Shown: positions 51,427-61,226, counted from the stretch's first letter. The stretch is DNA of 64,000 nt from Dongia_B soli (GCF_034044715.1 NZ_JAXCLW010000001.1:248001-312000); one strand, 5' to 3'. The notes: generated by a model from the letters alone, not told the origin. Numbers and translations: made by a program.

Positions 51427-52188
51427 TCACCTGAAGGCCGGCAGAAGCCGGTCCCTGGATCTTTGGATATGCCTGGTCATCGCCAGCGCGGCCGCATCGC
51501 CGTCGCCACTCTTCAGCGCCTCAATGATGCGGGCATGCTCCTCAATGGCTTCCTCTGTCACGCGCGAATGGAACATCAGCCGAAAGATATGGAAGTGGAT
51601 ATGAAGGCGCGCGAGCGACTCGCGGAACAGTTCATTGCCGCTGCCGATGATGATGTGGTCGTGAAATGCGGCGTCCTGCCGGGCAAATTGGTTGTACCTG
51701 GCGCGCGCATCGTCATCACCCTTTTTCTGCGTCATCCGATCAGCGATTTCCGCCAATTTGCCGATGGCTTTCTCATCCATGGCGATCGCGGCCTTGCGCG
51801 CCGCGAACGGCTCCAGCAGCAATCGGAGTTCGTAGAGTTCGTCGAACTGGCGGCGCGTCAGCTGAGGCGCCGCGCTATAGCCGATCAGATGCGTCTTCAC
51901 GACGAGCCCGTCTGCCTCCAGGCGATTGAGCGCTTCGCGGATCGGCGTATGCGACACATTCAGTTCCCGCACAAGCGCATCGACCGTGATGCGAGCGCCG
52001 GGAGAGATCTTCAGCGACATCATCTGGCCCAGGATGACTTCGTAGACATTGCTGGCCAGTCCGCCAGGGCGCGAGAAAGCGCTTTCGCCCGCGGACGTTT
52101 CCGCAGCACTCGCCGCCATAAAATTGGTCGGTCGTTTCTGATCTTCAGATGTGCCGGCTGCATCGCCGGTCGATACCCGTCGCGCCAT
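51427..52188 (-). CDS. GntR-family transcriptional regulator (FCD), sugar/alcohol cluster
   Basis: A roughly 253-residue regulator. ATG 52188 has GAGGG 6 nt upstream; ATGs at 52194 and 52206 are alternatives. A disordered leader of about 45 residues precedes the wHTH (VYEVILGQMMSLKISPGARI, then LNVSHTPIREALNRLEADGL). The FCD domain has ELYELRLLLEPFAARKA, FARQDAAFHDHIIIGSGNEL and EHARIIEALKSGDGDAA, with the usual His ligands. It lies between the sugar ABC operon and the divergent alcohol-dehydrogenase operon and probably controls both. Confidence 0.88.
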   Translation of the reverse strand: MARRVSTGDAAGTSEDQKRPTNFMAASAAETSAGESAFSRPGGLASNVYEVILGQMMSLKISPGARITVDALVRELNVSHTPIREALNRLEADGLVVKTHLIGYSAAPQLTRRQFDELYELRLLLEPFAARKAAIAMDEKAIGKLAEIADRMTQKKGDDDARARYNQFARQDAAFHDHIIIGSGNELFRESLARLHIHFHIFRLMFHSRVTEEAIEEHARIIEALKSGDGDAAALAMTRHIQRSRDRLLPAFR

Positions 52189-52247
52189 TCGCATCCCTCT
52201 TGACATCGGCTTTTGCTACCACGATTGTTCGCACAATGCAATCCGAT

Positions 52248-52280
52248 ATCCTATACGATCCGATTCTAATCCCGAATTAG
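52248..52280. promoter_or_regulatory. candidate GntR operators between regulator and alcohol dehydrogenase
   Basis: Two short palindromes occupy the 149-bp divergent region. The first is ATCCTATACGAT (52248-52259), symmetric except at one pair. The second is CTAAT-N5-ATTAG (52266-52280), a perfect 5-bp inverted repeat. Location between the GntR-family gene and the divergent dehydrogenase operon suggests regulator binding; which, if either, is used is unknown. Confidence 0.4.
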
Positions 52281-52337
52281 GATGTTGATCCAAGGCGGCC
52301 AATCGCCGTCGCCAACGCAGATGAGGAGGCATCACCC

Positions 52338-53606
52338 GTGGAACCCGTGTCTAAGCTGTCAACCGCCGGTCCGCTCTTCGGTCTTTTGCGACTGCCGCGA
52401 ACCATCCTCTTCGGCATTGGCCAACGGAATGCCTTAGGCTCGGTCGCAGCCGGGCTCGGCCGTCGTGCGCTCATCTGCACGGATTCCCGCTTTTCAGCGG
52501 ACCCGGCCTTTGCCCACCTCCTGCGATCGCTGGAGCAAGCCGGTGTCGAGGCCCTGGTTTACGATCAGGTCCAGCCCGATATTCCCCGCGATACTGTGCT
52601 CGAATGCTGTGACGTGGCGAAGCTCTTGAGGCCGGACCAAGTTATCGGCATCGGTGGTGGCAGTTGTCTTGATATGGCCAAATGCGCTGCACTCATTCTT
52701 GCCCATGGTGGTCGGGTTGAAGACTATTACGGTGAATTCAAAGTGCCGGGCCCTACACTACCGGTCATCGCCATGCCGACCACGGCGGGAACTGGATCGG
52801 AAGTCACGCCAGTAGCCGTCCTGTCCGATCCTGACCGCGTCATGAAGATCGGCATTTCAAGCCCGCATCTCGTCCCGCATATCGCCATCTGCGATCCCGA
52901 ATTGACGCTCACATGCCCGCCGAAACTGACGGCAATCGCCGGCGCAGATGCTATGACGCACGCCATCGAGGCCTTCACGACGGTGCGGCGCGAGGCAGAC
53001 GCCATGCTTGCCCAGCAACACGTCTTTGTGGGGAAAAGCGCATTGACCGATCACTTCGCCCTCCTCGCTATTAGACTCCTGGCGCGCAGTCTGCGACGGG
53101 CGGTTGCGGATGGCAGCGACACCGAGGCACGCGCAGATGTCATGATGGGTGCAATGGCCGCAGGTTGCGCATTCGGATCCGCCGGCACGGCCGCCGCGCA
53201 TGCCATCCAATATCCGATCGGCGCATTGACCCATACCGCGCATGGGATGGGAGTTGCCACGCTTCTGCCCTATGTCATGGCCTACAACCGGCCAGCCTGC
53301 ATCGAAGACTTCGCCGAGGTCGCCCGGGCCATGGGCATTGACGGTGCGGGCCGAAGCGATGCAATGCTGGCCGATCTCGCGATCGATGGCGTCGCACAAC
53401 TATTCGCCGATATCGGCATCCCAGCCGACCTCGCAACACTGGGCCTCCCCGCGGACCAGCAGGGATGGGCCGCGGAACAGGCGATCACCGTGGCGCGCCT
53501 CATCAAGAACAATCCGCGCAGTATCGATCTTGACGCCATGAAGAGCCTCGTTGGCGCGGCTTTCGCCGGCGACCGCCAGTTGCTCGACACCCATACCGGA
53601 GCCTGA
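52338..53606 (+). CDS. iron-containing (group III) alcohol dehydrogenase
   Basis: A 422-residue NAD(P)-dependent oxidoreductase that interconverts an alcohol and an aldehyde. The GTG start (52338) follows GAGGAGG by 8 nt. The nucleotide-binding GIGGGSCLDMAKCAALIL and TTAGTGSEVTPVAV are family signatures. The metal site is formed by Asp/His residues in GADAMTHAIEAF and in HTAHGMGVATLLPYV. It is the first gene of a plus-strand operon with an aldehyde dehydrogenase 4 bp downstream, which would oxidise the aldehyde it makes. Alcohol substrate unknown. Confidence 0.9.
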   Translation: MEPVSKLSTAGPLFGLLRLPRTILFGIGQRNALGSVAAGLGRRALICTDSRFSADPAFAHLLRSLEQAGVEALVYDQVQPDIPRDTVLECCDVAKLLRPDQVIGIGGGSCLDMAKCAALILAHGGRVEDYYGEFKVPGPTLPVIAMPTTAGTGSEVTPVAVLSDPDRVMKIGISSPHLVPHIAICDPELTLTCPPKLTAIAGADAMTHAIEAFTTVRREADAMLAQQHVFVGKSALTDHFALLAIRLLARSLRRAVADGSDTEARADVMMGAMAAGCAFGSAGTAAAHAIQYPIGALTHTAHGMGVATLLPYVMAYNRPACIEDFAEVARAMGIDGAGRSDAMLADLAIDGVAQLFADIGIPADLATLGLPADQQGWAAEQAITVARLIKNNPRSIDLDAMKSLVGAAFAGDRQLLDTHTGA

Positions 53607-53610
53607 CACC

Positions 53611-55101
53611 ATGACCTTGCCGCCAGCCGCTCCTGCGAGAGCAGCTTCCGATCTCGATCGCCTAGTGTTAAGTGCTGCACGCGGCTTCTATATCGACGGC
53701 CAGTGGCGATCACCTAGGAATGACAGATGGATCGATGTCGCTGACCCAGCAACGGCGGATGTCATCGCGAGTGTCCCGGATGCCGATATCGGCGATGCCA
53801 TGAAGGCTCTCGACGCTGCTGCCAGGGCAGCGACGGGCTGGCGCCTGACGCCACCGCGCAAGCGGAGCGAGATACTGCGCCGATGCTTCGAACTGATGAC
53901 GGAGCGGGCCGAGCTTTTGGCAAAGTTGATTTCCCTGGAAAACGGGAAGTCACTGCCGGATGCCCGGGGCGAGGTCGCCTATGCGGCGGAGTTCTTCCGC
54001 TGGAACGCCGAAGAGGCTGTGCGTGTTCGCGGCGAACTGGGACTGGCTCCTTCAGGCCAGAACCGGATCCTCGTCGATTACCAGCCTATCGGGATCGCCG
54101 TCCTGATCACCCCTTGGAATTTCCCGGCCGCCATGGCTACCCGCAAGATCGCACCGGCTCTGGCGGCGGGCTGCACCTGCGTCCTTAAACCTGCGAGCGA
54201 AACGCCCCTCACGGCCTACGCCTTGGCAGCACTCTATGAAGAGGCCGGTGTCCCCGCCGGCGTCGTCAATGTGGTGACGACAAACACGCCAGGCCCGGTC
54301 GTCGCAGCAATGCTGAACGATCCACGAACCCGCAAGCTTTCCTTCACCGGATCCACCATGATCGGTCGCGAGCTTCTCGCAACGGCAGCACGCAACGTGC
54401 TCAGCTGCTCAATGGAATTGGGTGGCAATGCGCCGTTCATCGTCTGTGACGACGCAGATCTCGATGCCGCTCTGGATGGCGCCATGATCGCCAAGATGCG
54501 CAATGCCGGCGAAGCCTGTACCGCCGCCAACCGGTTCTACATCCAATCCGGCATCCATGACGCCTTCGCGGCCGGCCTTGTGGAGCGGATGTCGAAGCTG
54601 GTCGTCGGCCGAGCTTTCGATGCCGGTACTAATTGCGGACCCATGATTACCGCTGCGGCTGTCGCCAAAATCCATCGCCTCGTCACTGACGCGGTTGAAC
54701 GTGGCGCTAAAGTTCTTCTGGGCGGACATCCACTCCCGGGTCCGGGCTATTTCTACGCGCCGACGGTACTTAGCGAAGTCCCGGCCGACGCCGCCATTGC
54801 CCGCGAGGAAATTTTCGGGCCGGTCGCGCCACTCTTCCGCTTCCACGACACTGACAAGATGATGACGGCGGCCAACGAGACCGAATATGGTCTTGTCGGC
54901 TATATCTATACGACCGACCTCAAGCGTGGATTCGACCTTGCCGGCAGGCTCGAATCCGGCATGATTGCTCTTAATCGTGGTCTCGTCTCTGATCCAGCAG
55001 CACCTTTCGGTGGGACGAAACAAAGTGGACTTGGCCGGGAAGGCGGCGTCCATGGCGTGCTGGAGTTCATGGAAGCAAAATACATCGCGACGAATTTCTG
55101 A
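53611..55101 (+). CDS. NAD(P)-dependent aldehyde dehydrogenase (succinate-semialdehyde dehydrogenase-like)
   Basis: A 496-residue ALDH-superfamily enzyme that oxidises an aldehyde to an acid. ATG 53611 follows the dehydrogenase stop by 4 bp. Catalytic residues: Asn170 in TPWNFPAAM, Glu269 in MELGGNAPF and Cys303 in GEACTAANR. FTGSTMIGRELL binds the cofactor, and the C-terminal PFGGTKQSGLGREGG completes the family set. The closest group from memory is GabD-like succinate/glutarate-semialdehyde dehydrogenases, but the neighbours point to a sugar- or polyol-derived aldehyde. Confidence 0.9.
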   Translation: MTLPPAAPARAASDLDRLVLSAARGFYIDGQWRSPRNDRWIDVADPATADVIASVPDADIGDAMKALDAAARAATGWRLTPPRKRSEILRRCFELMTERAELLAKLISLENGKSLPDARGEVAYAAEFFRWNAEEAVRVRGELGLAPSGQNRILVDYQPIGIAVLITPWNFPAAMATRKIAPALAAGCTCVLKPASETPLTAYALAALYEEAGVPAGVVNVVTTNTPGPVVAAMLNDPRTRKLSFTGSTMIGRELLATAARNVLSCSMELGGNAPFIVCDDADLDAALDGAMIAKMRNAGEACTAANRFYIQSGIHDAFAAGLVERMSKLVVGRAFDAGTNCGPMITAAAVAKIHRLVTDAVERGAKVLLGGHPLPGPGYFYAPTVLSEVPADAAIAREEIFGPVAPLFRFHDTDKMMTAANETEYGLVGYIYTTDLKRGFDLAGRLESGMIALNRGLVSDPAAPFGGTKQSGLGREGGVHGVLEFMEAKYIATNF

Positions 55102-55111
55102 GGCATGAAGC

Positions 55112-55984
55112 ATGCTGAGCGAAGCATCGAAAGACCCATTCCGAACGCGCGACCATGTCGCGGAATTTGACGACGTCGTCGATGCCTTCGGGGAATCCAG
55201 CCGCCAAACCCGTCAGAAGTTGAGATCCGAAACTGACGTTCCCTACGGAGACGGGCCAGCAGAAAAACTCGACATCTTTTATCCTCCGCCCGCGGCTCGA
55301 CAGGGACGTGCCGGTCTCCCTGTCCACATATTCATCCATGGTGGCTATTGGCGGATGTTTTCTAAAGACGACTTTTCCTATATCGCCGATACCGTGACCG
55401 CCGCCGGAGCGATCGCCGTCATCCTCGACTATGCCCTGATGCCGACACAGAGAATGGCACTCCTGATCGATCAGGTCAGGCGAGCGACTGCCTGGGTCGC
55501 GAGAGAAATAGGTAGCCGTGGCGGCGATCCGTTCTCGACCTCCGTCAGCGGTCATTCCGCTGGGGCGCACCTTGCCAGCTGGCTCGTGGACCAGCGCGAT
55601 GCGCATCCTGACTATCGCGTCGCAACCTGCCTCTTGCTCGGCGGCCTCTACGACCTGAGGCCCCTTCAACGCTCATTTCTGCAGCCCGATCTCGCCTTAA
55701 CGGATGAGGAGGTTGACCGGTGGACGCCGCTCACTGTCACGCATAGAGCGGACTGCATATATTCGATCCATGTAGGCGAATATGAAACCACGCCTTTTCA
55801 CGATCAGGCAGCACGTTTCCATCAATCTCTCCTCAATGATGGCTGTACGTCGGCTCTGGGCACTGTCCCGGCCACCAATCACATGACTAGCGCGCTTTCC
55901 CTCGGCAATCCGGCGAGCGATGTTGGCAAAAGCTTGATGTCGACGATTCATAAATCTCAAGCGAATTGCCGGCCTTCCAAATGA
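55112..55984 (+). CDS. alpha/beta-hydrolase (esterase/arylformamidase-like)
   Basis: A 290-residue alpha/beta-hydrolase. The oxyanion HGGYW lies in FIHGGYWRMF and the nucleophile Ser in VSGHSAGAHLASWL (G-x-S-x-G). A catalytic His is probably in TNHMTSALSL, with an Asp/Glu between. The HGGYW-type layout is common to kynurenine-formamidase-like and hormone-sensitive-lipase-type esterases. It starts 10 bp after the aldehyde dehydrogenase, so it may open an ester or lactone in the same pathway. N-terminal residues 1-40 look like a lid or a linker. Confidence 0.85.
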   Translation: MLSEASKDPFRTRDHVAEFDDVVDAFGESSRQTRQKLRSETDVPYGDGPAEKLDIFYPPPAARQGRAGLPVHIFIHGGYWRMFSKDDFSYIADTVTAAGAIAVILDYALMPTQRMALLIDQVRRATAWVAREIGSRGGDPFSTSVSGHSAGAHLASWLVDQRDAHPDYRVATCLLLGGLYDLRPLQRSFLQPDLALTDEEVDRWTPLTVTHRADCIYSIHVGEYETTPFHDQAARFHQSLLNDGCTSALGTVPATNHMTSALSLGNPASDVGKSLMSTIHKSQANCRPSK

Positions 55985-56587
55985 TCATGCAATAGAGCGT
56001 CGTCTACCGCGTCAGGCTCCAGGATTATGGCAGGCGGCATCGCCGGCGGGGAAACCAGATAAGGCAGTCGTCGTCCTATGTTTCGCAAGGATGACAAAGA
56101 CGGCCACTCCCATCAGCCCCTCCAATGTGCCGGCCTGGACCACAACAGCCTTGATGGCGTAGGACATCGCAATCATTTCTCAAACTATACAACGGCTCCG
56201 CCAGCGAGCGGCCACACCCACTCCTGCAGACTGAGCTGGGGCGAATTCGAAACCGTCTTTGCCAAACTTCAACAACCGGAGAATCGATGCCTGAAGCTCC
56301 GGCCGGAAGCGCAACGCAAGCACCAGCACCACAGCCGGCCAAGCCAGTGCTTTGATCATTTCCATCGGCCACGGCCAACCGCCGGCCCATATCGCCACTC
56401 GACGCAACTCGCCCGTCAATTGCACCAAAGCCCGATGCGAGGGACAATATGAAGACCACGGACGTGCCTCCGATCTTTCGGTCTGTCGATCGCTTCCGTT
56501 ACGAAAGTGATGTTGTGTAGCGGGATGAAGCTGAAGCGCACTCTATCTTCCGACCCATCCCTATCGCGCGACGCTGGTCATAAAGTG
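55985..56587. other. 603-bp region with a possible truncated membrane ORF
   Basis: Nothing strong is encoded here. The only ORF with family-like character is the short minus-strand one at 56180-56359, described separately. This gap ends the plus-strand dehydrogenase operon and lies beyond the 3' end of the large minus-strand fusion gene. No clear terminator hairpin with a T-run was found. Confidence 0.4.
56180..56359 (-). CDS. small membrane protein fragment, unknown function
   Basis: A 59-residue ORF (from MIKALAWPAVVLV). It has one hydrophobic helix followed by RFRPELQASILRLLKFGKDG and FEFAPAQ. This matches the N-terminus of a widespread type of small single-helix protein with the pattern WP-V-VL-L-FR-L-L-R-KFG-EFEF. 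The similar part ends soon after FEF, so the gene may be a truncated remnant. No ribosome site is visible. Low confidence. Confidence 0.3.
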   Translation of the reverse strand: MIKALAWPAVVLVLALRFRPELQASILRLLKFGKDGFEFAPAQSAGVGVAARWRSRCIV

Positions 56588-59500
56588 TCAGCTGAATACC
56601 ATCAATCCCGCCTGTTCACCAAGCAGGCGGTAACTTTCCCATTGATCGTCGTCAAAGAACTGATCCAGCGTCGATTCGTTTGGGAAGAGAGGATGCACAG
56701 CGGCATAGTTGCGCACATCGACCGCAATCTTCGGTGCGAGATTAGCCTTAACAAGCAGAAGCCAGGTGATCTTGCCGGGTTGACCGTCATAGGAAATCTG
56801 GGCCAGGGCCGCGCCATGGATGCTATTGCGCTTGATATCCTCTATTGCGCCGATCGCCTCGGGTTGCAACCGCTTCCGGATCCAAGTCGGTATCGGGGAA
56901 CTCGCGGCATTCAGCAACGCGTTCCAGGCATTTCCCGATTCGTCGGCAACGGGTCGCAACCAATCGAGGGTGGCGCCAAAATCAAGGCGTACCTGTCGCG
57001 TCAATACCGCAAGATCATTCAGGTGATAATTCTCGTCTTCGCCGCCATCGACGGCGATGATGAAGGGCAGCTGGCGGCGGATGAGTTCATAAAGCGCGGT
57101 ATTGTCGAAATGTCCTCCATCGCTCAGGTACCAGCGGCGGGCGGACGGACCATCAAAATGACCCCGCCATTCGTTCAGCAGCATCGCCTGCACGCCGAAG
57201 ATCGTCGATGGTAAGGACTTGAACCGACGCCAGAGGCTGGGCGGATAGCGTCCCGGTCTTTCATCGGGTTTGATGCAGCTGTCCCACCAGTAGCCGAGGC
57301 GCACATTGACAAGCCCCAATAGCAGCGAAATCGGCAGACTGCTATATCGCCCGATACCGGTCGCCAGCGAAGCTGCCGAGATGGCCAGCCAGTTGCCGAG
57401 GCTGAGCTCCTCCACCTGTGCAGGATGTCCATCCGACCGGCCAAGGACATGAAAGGCATGGGGATCCGGAACGGTCGGTAGCGCGGTGACCGGCTCCGTA
57501 GCCGTGCTTGTCTGGGGCAGATCATTCCCCTGCCAGATCGCATGATAGCGCCGCCCAACATTGATGCCCGCCGGGCCGACACACATCGAGACGCCCTTAT
57601 TCTGGCGCAGCTCGCGGCCGGAAAGAACGTCGACCGTTTGATTGATGCACACATTGATGAGATGCATGGGGCCACCATGCTCCTCGGGATGATAGCGGCC
57701 GAAACTCTCATCATCATTTTCATCAGCGATCTGCACGGGCTTTGGCGCATCAGTACCGCTTGGATGTACGCGCCGATCATTCGACGCGCCGAGAAACGTG
57801 CGGATCAATCGCTGCGCCAGAGCCGCGTGCAAGGATGAGAGATTAAGAAAATTCGTCGCCCGCCCGAGGACCACCGAGCCCGATATCGTCACAATGACAG
57901 TCCAGATGCCGAGCGCACGGCTTGTATCGAAGGCGGCCTGGGCGGCGGTATCGCAGGCAAACGCGAAAAGGGCGGCAAAGGCAAAGCCGAGAGCGGCAAA
58001 CAGCAACATTCGTGTTTTCCGGTTGACCGGCCCGCCGACCGCGGTGACGCGCCCTGGCACCAGTGAGATGGCAACGGTGCGTAGCGCTGGCAGGAATGGC
58101 GCGATTAAGAGCATCACCGCCCCGACCCACCGTCCCAGCGATCCGGCCGACGCCGCACGGGCCAGGGAATCGATTGCCAGGAAAAGCAGCATTGTCGTAA
58201 AGAGGAGAATGGCACCGCCGAGCAGCCTGGTGATGCGGTTGCGCACTAAGGCAGCGGCACGATGGTCAAGCCCGTCCATGTCGATGCGCCAGCGCACGAC
58301 CTCCTGCCAGAGCCAGGTCGCCAGCAGTATCGCCACCCCTAGAAAGCCAAAGGATCGCGCATCGGGTAGGCCGGTAAGAGCAATCATCCCCCCAACGAGC
58401 ACCAACCAAAGCAGAACGCTGGAGACCGGGTATGGGCGTTTCGCGCCGGCTTCAGGTGTCAGCCAATAGCTGCCTGCGAGCGGTATTAGAACAAAGACCA
58501 GCATGGCACCGGTGACTATCCACCACGGCGACAGGTCGATCCCCATGACTTGCCAACCTTGTCCTGCCGCCGGCAGATAGAGATCGGCAATCCATCGCAA
58601 GGCACCAAAAGCCGCCACGAAGAGAGCGCCAATGGCGAGATGCACGGATGCGAGGTTGCGGGCAAAAACCGCCAGACTGTTTTCGATATCCGATCGGCCG
58701 GCACCGCCGAGATAGTCCGCATGCTGGCGCAACCACCAGAGCTCGGCTGTGCTGTTATCGGCCAAGATCTCCTGGACGCGCCCGGCCTTGTCCGCCACCT
58801 CTTCGGTCAGGCGGGTATAAAGCCGCCCGAGAAAACCGCCAATATAGCCGCCGCCAGACACGGTAGAGAGTATGTCGACGCGACGCAGCAAATTGCGGCT
58901 TGCCATGGCCTGGAGCACGCCGAGACAATAGGTGGCGCTCCTGATGCCGCCGCCGGACAATGCGAGGCCGATGCAATCCGCAGGCAGATGTGGAGTCGCC
59001 TCGCCAACATCGCCGCCAGGATCGGCCACCGCACGACGTATATGGATACGCTCCGCTTCGCGAAAAGCCAGCGCGCTTGGATAGGTGACGGAATCCGCAA
59101 GGATGGTGTCCGCCGCCTTTTCAGCGATCATAAAGACCGGCGTGACGATGAAGTAGCCCGGAATGTGGGGAAAGACCGATGCATCGACGACACGCAGGCC
59201 GCGGACGCCATGAACCCGGAACCGGCTGTCGAGCACGGCGCCGCGATCTTCGAGCTGCCGCAGGTCGGCGCGCCAAGGATCGGCGCCGATCCGGCAGGTC
59301 CCACAGGCATGATGCCCCCAAGCTTCGTTTTTGATCCAATCGACCAGGCCAGGCGATCCATCCGATAGCTGCTGGCCAGGCTGGATCTCGTTCTGCATTA
59401 CCCTGATCTTGGCATTGATCTCCCGCATATGAGCAACGGCATAAGTGAGTGCATCGATATCCTTTTTTACGCCTGCCGCACTCCCCGAGAACGAATTGAA

Positions 59501-61204
59501 ATTGATGTCGGGTACGTCAAGGAAATCGGCGCTTCGCAGCGAGACCTTGCCCTGGCTGTTGCTCGTATGGGCTTTCAGGATGATCCAGGACCAGAGATTG
59601 CGCTGTATAGCCTCGTCGCCTTTTACCGGGCAGAGCAGCTCTTTCGACCAACCCCAGTAATAGCCCCGAAATGCCGCTGGCGCGCCGAAGACGAAGAGAT
59701 CCGGCTCGGCGGACGGGTTGTTGCCCGGCTGCGAGAACATCATGGCGAGCGCACCGCCATTCGTCGCGTACAGGCCGGTCCGATCCCGTTGCCATTGCTT
59801 GAGGAGCGGGTCACTCTGATCATCCGGATCGAAGGTCGCGCCATTCAAGGTCGTAAAGGGCTTTTTTGTCTCGCTGACAATACAGATCTCATAGCGGTCC
59901 TGGAGATTGGCGCCGACACCGGGCAAATCGACAATTTCGGCAATCTCCTTTCCCGCCACATCGGAAGGTCCTTTGATGCCGAGCTGGCGCAAGTCCGCGG
60001 CTGGACCGATGCCACTCAGCATCAGAAGCTGTGGCGAATTGAAGACGCCGCCCGCCACGATGATTTCTTGCCGAGCGTAGAATGCAGCATACTCGATCTG
60101 TGCGTGGTCGCCCGATTTCGGGCTTGCCCGATAGAGATGCTCTCCCAGGGCAACCCGGACGCCAACCGCGCGCGGCGGTGAATCCTGTGTATCGTTGGTA
60201 AAGATCAACCGCACAGCGTGGGCATGTGTTTTGATGACCAGTCGTTCGGGAAAAGCATGGCGAACCTGCATCAGCCACTCCCGCACGCCGATGCGCTGTG
60301 CGCCGTCGGTTCCGATCGAGATCAACGAAAGACGCGCGCGGCTGGTGAGGATGGGTGAGCGTGCATTCGGGTCAAGAAACTGAATGATCTGCAACCGGGC
60401 CAATGCGCGCTGGAGCATCGATTTGCCGTTTTTGGCTGCGAGTGCGGACCAAATGACGTCCGCCAAGAGCGACAGGAATGTGCGGTCGCTGCGGGCTATG
60501 CCGGCGATGACAAAAGGATCGATGAAACTGGTCGGCTGCCAGCCATTGAAGCCGTGGCCGCCGGGATCGAGTTGGCTGCGCGGATTGATCAAGGTGGCGA
60601 CATACTGGATGAGGCGCAGGACACCTCCGAGAATCTTTCCCAGAAAACCCTTATAGACCGCGTAATAAAGGCAGCGTTCGATCTTCGGGAAATAGCCCTG
60701 CATGTTTTCGGAGCGCCAGGTTTCGTCGCCGGTCAGCTCCGCGATTCGATCCCAATCCGAGTCATCCGGACGGATAACGATCATGGCGTGATGCGACGTG
60801 CATCCACCAATCGCGGCGGCCCGTGGATAGAAAATGCCGCCCTTGCCGATGCCGCCACTCGCAGACGGGTCGTGGCTGCTGCTGTATTTTGTGTCCTTTG
60901 CCTGGGCCAAGTCATCGGCATAGTGACGAACGGAAAATTCCCAGGCCGCTTCGGGGTCCTCGGTCGCGGCGCCGTGAAAGGCCGGCACCTGATGTACCTC
61001 GCGTGGCTCACCGGCGCTGTCAACCGCGACATCGCCGCCCGCCTCAAGCAGTAGAACGCTGCGGCCATTGAGGGCGAGCCGGGCGGCCAGAGGCCCACCG
61101 CCGGCACCGGATCCGATCACGATATAGTCGAACGGTGTCCTGGCTGGGTCACCCGCGAGATCGATCAAGCCGGTGGCGCCGGTCTCTAGAGGCATCGGCT
61201 CCAT
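56588..61204 (-). CDS. fusion of GMC flavin oxidoreductase and membrane patatin-like phospholipase
   Basis: A 1538-residue two-enzyme fusion. ATG 61204 has GGAGAG upstream. Residues about 25-710 are a GMC oxidoreductase: FDYIVIGSGAGGGPLAARLA binds FAD, LEAGG follows, and the active-site His is in EAWGHHACGTCRIGADP with a partner near HIPGYFIVTPVFMIAEKAAD. Residues about 740-1538 are patatin-like: oxyanion GLALSGGGIRSA (about 743), Ser in STVSGGGYIGG (about 781), and catalytic Asp in YLSDGGHFDNTALYEL (about 1358). Between Ser and Asp is an insert of about seven or eight hydrophobic helices (about 855-1100). It is encoded 22 bp downstream of a cytochrome c gene. Both enzyme halves keep their catalytic motifs, so it should be active; substrate unknown. 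It could hydrolyse a lipid ester and oxidise the released alcohol or sterol. Confidence 0.88.
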   Translation of the reverse strand: MEPMPLETGATGLIDLAGDPARTPFDYIVIGSGAGGGPLAARLALNGRSVLLLEAGGDVAVDSAGEPREVHQVPAFHGAATEDPEAAWEFSVRHYADDLAQAKDTKYSSSHDPSASGGIGKGGIFYPRAAAIGGCTSHHAMIVIRPDDSDWDRIAELTGDETWRSENMQGYFPKIERCLYYAVYKGFLGKILGGVLRLIQYVATLINPRSQLDPGGHGFNGWQPTSFIDPFVIAGIARSDRTFLSLLADVIWSALAAKNGKSMLQRALARLQIIQFLDPNARSPILTSRARLSLISIGTDGAQRIGVREWLMQVRHAFPERLVIKTHAHAVRLIFTNDTQDSPPRAVGVRVALGEHLYRASPKSGDHAQIEYAAFYARQEIIVAGGVFNSPQLLMLSGIGPAADLRQLGIKGPSDVAGKEIAEIVDLPGVGANLQDRYEICIVSETKKPFTTLNGATFDPDDQSDPLLKQWQRDRTGLYATNGGALAMMFSQPGNNPSAEPDLFVFGAPAAFRGYYWGWSKELLCPVKGDEAIQRNLWSWIILKAHTSNSQGKVSLRSADFLDVPDINFNSFSGSAAGVKKDIDALTYAVAHMREINAKIRVMQNEIQPGQQLSDGSPGLVDWIKNEAWGHHACGTCRIGADPWRADLRQLEDRGAVLDSRFRVHGVRGLRVVDASVFPHIPGYFIVTPVFMIAEKAADTILADSVTYPSALAFREAERIHIRRAVADPGGDVGEATPHLPADCIGLALSGGGIRSATYCLGVLQAMASRNLLRRVDILSTVSGGGYIGGFLGRLYTRLTEEVADKAGRVQEILADNSTAELWWLRQHADYLGGAGRSDIENSLAVFARNLASVHLAIGALFVAAFGALRWIADLYLPAAGQGWQVMGIDLSPWWIVTGAMLVFVLIPLAGSYWLTPEAGAKRPYPVSSVLLWLVLVGGMIALTGLPDARSFGFLGVAILLATWLWQEVVRWRIDMDGLDHRAAALVRNRITRLLGGAILLFTTMLLFLAIDSLARAASAGSLGRWVGAVMLLIAPFLPALRTVAISLVPGRVTAVGGPVNRKTRMLLFAALGFAFAALFAFACDTAAQAAFDTSRALGIWTVIVTISGSVVLGRATNFLNLSSLHAALAQRLIRTFLGASNDRRVHPSGTDAPKPVQIADENDDESFGRYHPEEHGGPMHLINVCINQTVDVLSGRELRQNKGVSMCVGPAGINVGRRYHAIWQGNDLPQTSTATEPVTALPTVPDPHAFHVLGRSDGHPAQVEELSLGNWLAISAASLATGIGRYSSLPISLLLGLVNVRLGYWWDSCIKPDERPGRYPPSLWRRFKSLPSTIFGVQAMLLNEWRGHFDGPSARRWYLSDGGHFDNTALYELIRRQLPFIIAVDGGEDENYHLNDLAVLTRQVRLDFGATLDWLRPVADESGNAWNALLNAASSPIPTWIRKRLQPEAIGAIEDIKRNSIHGAALAQISYDGQPGKITWLLLVKANLAPKIAVDVRNYAAVHPLFPNESTLDQFFDDDQWESYRLLGEQAGLMVFS

Positions 61205-61226
61205 GGATGGCGCTCTCCATATAACG

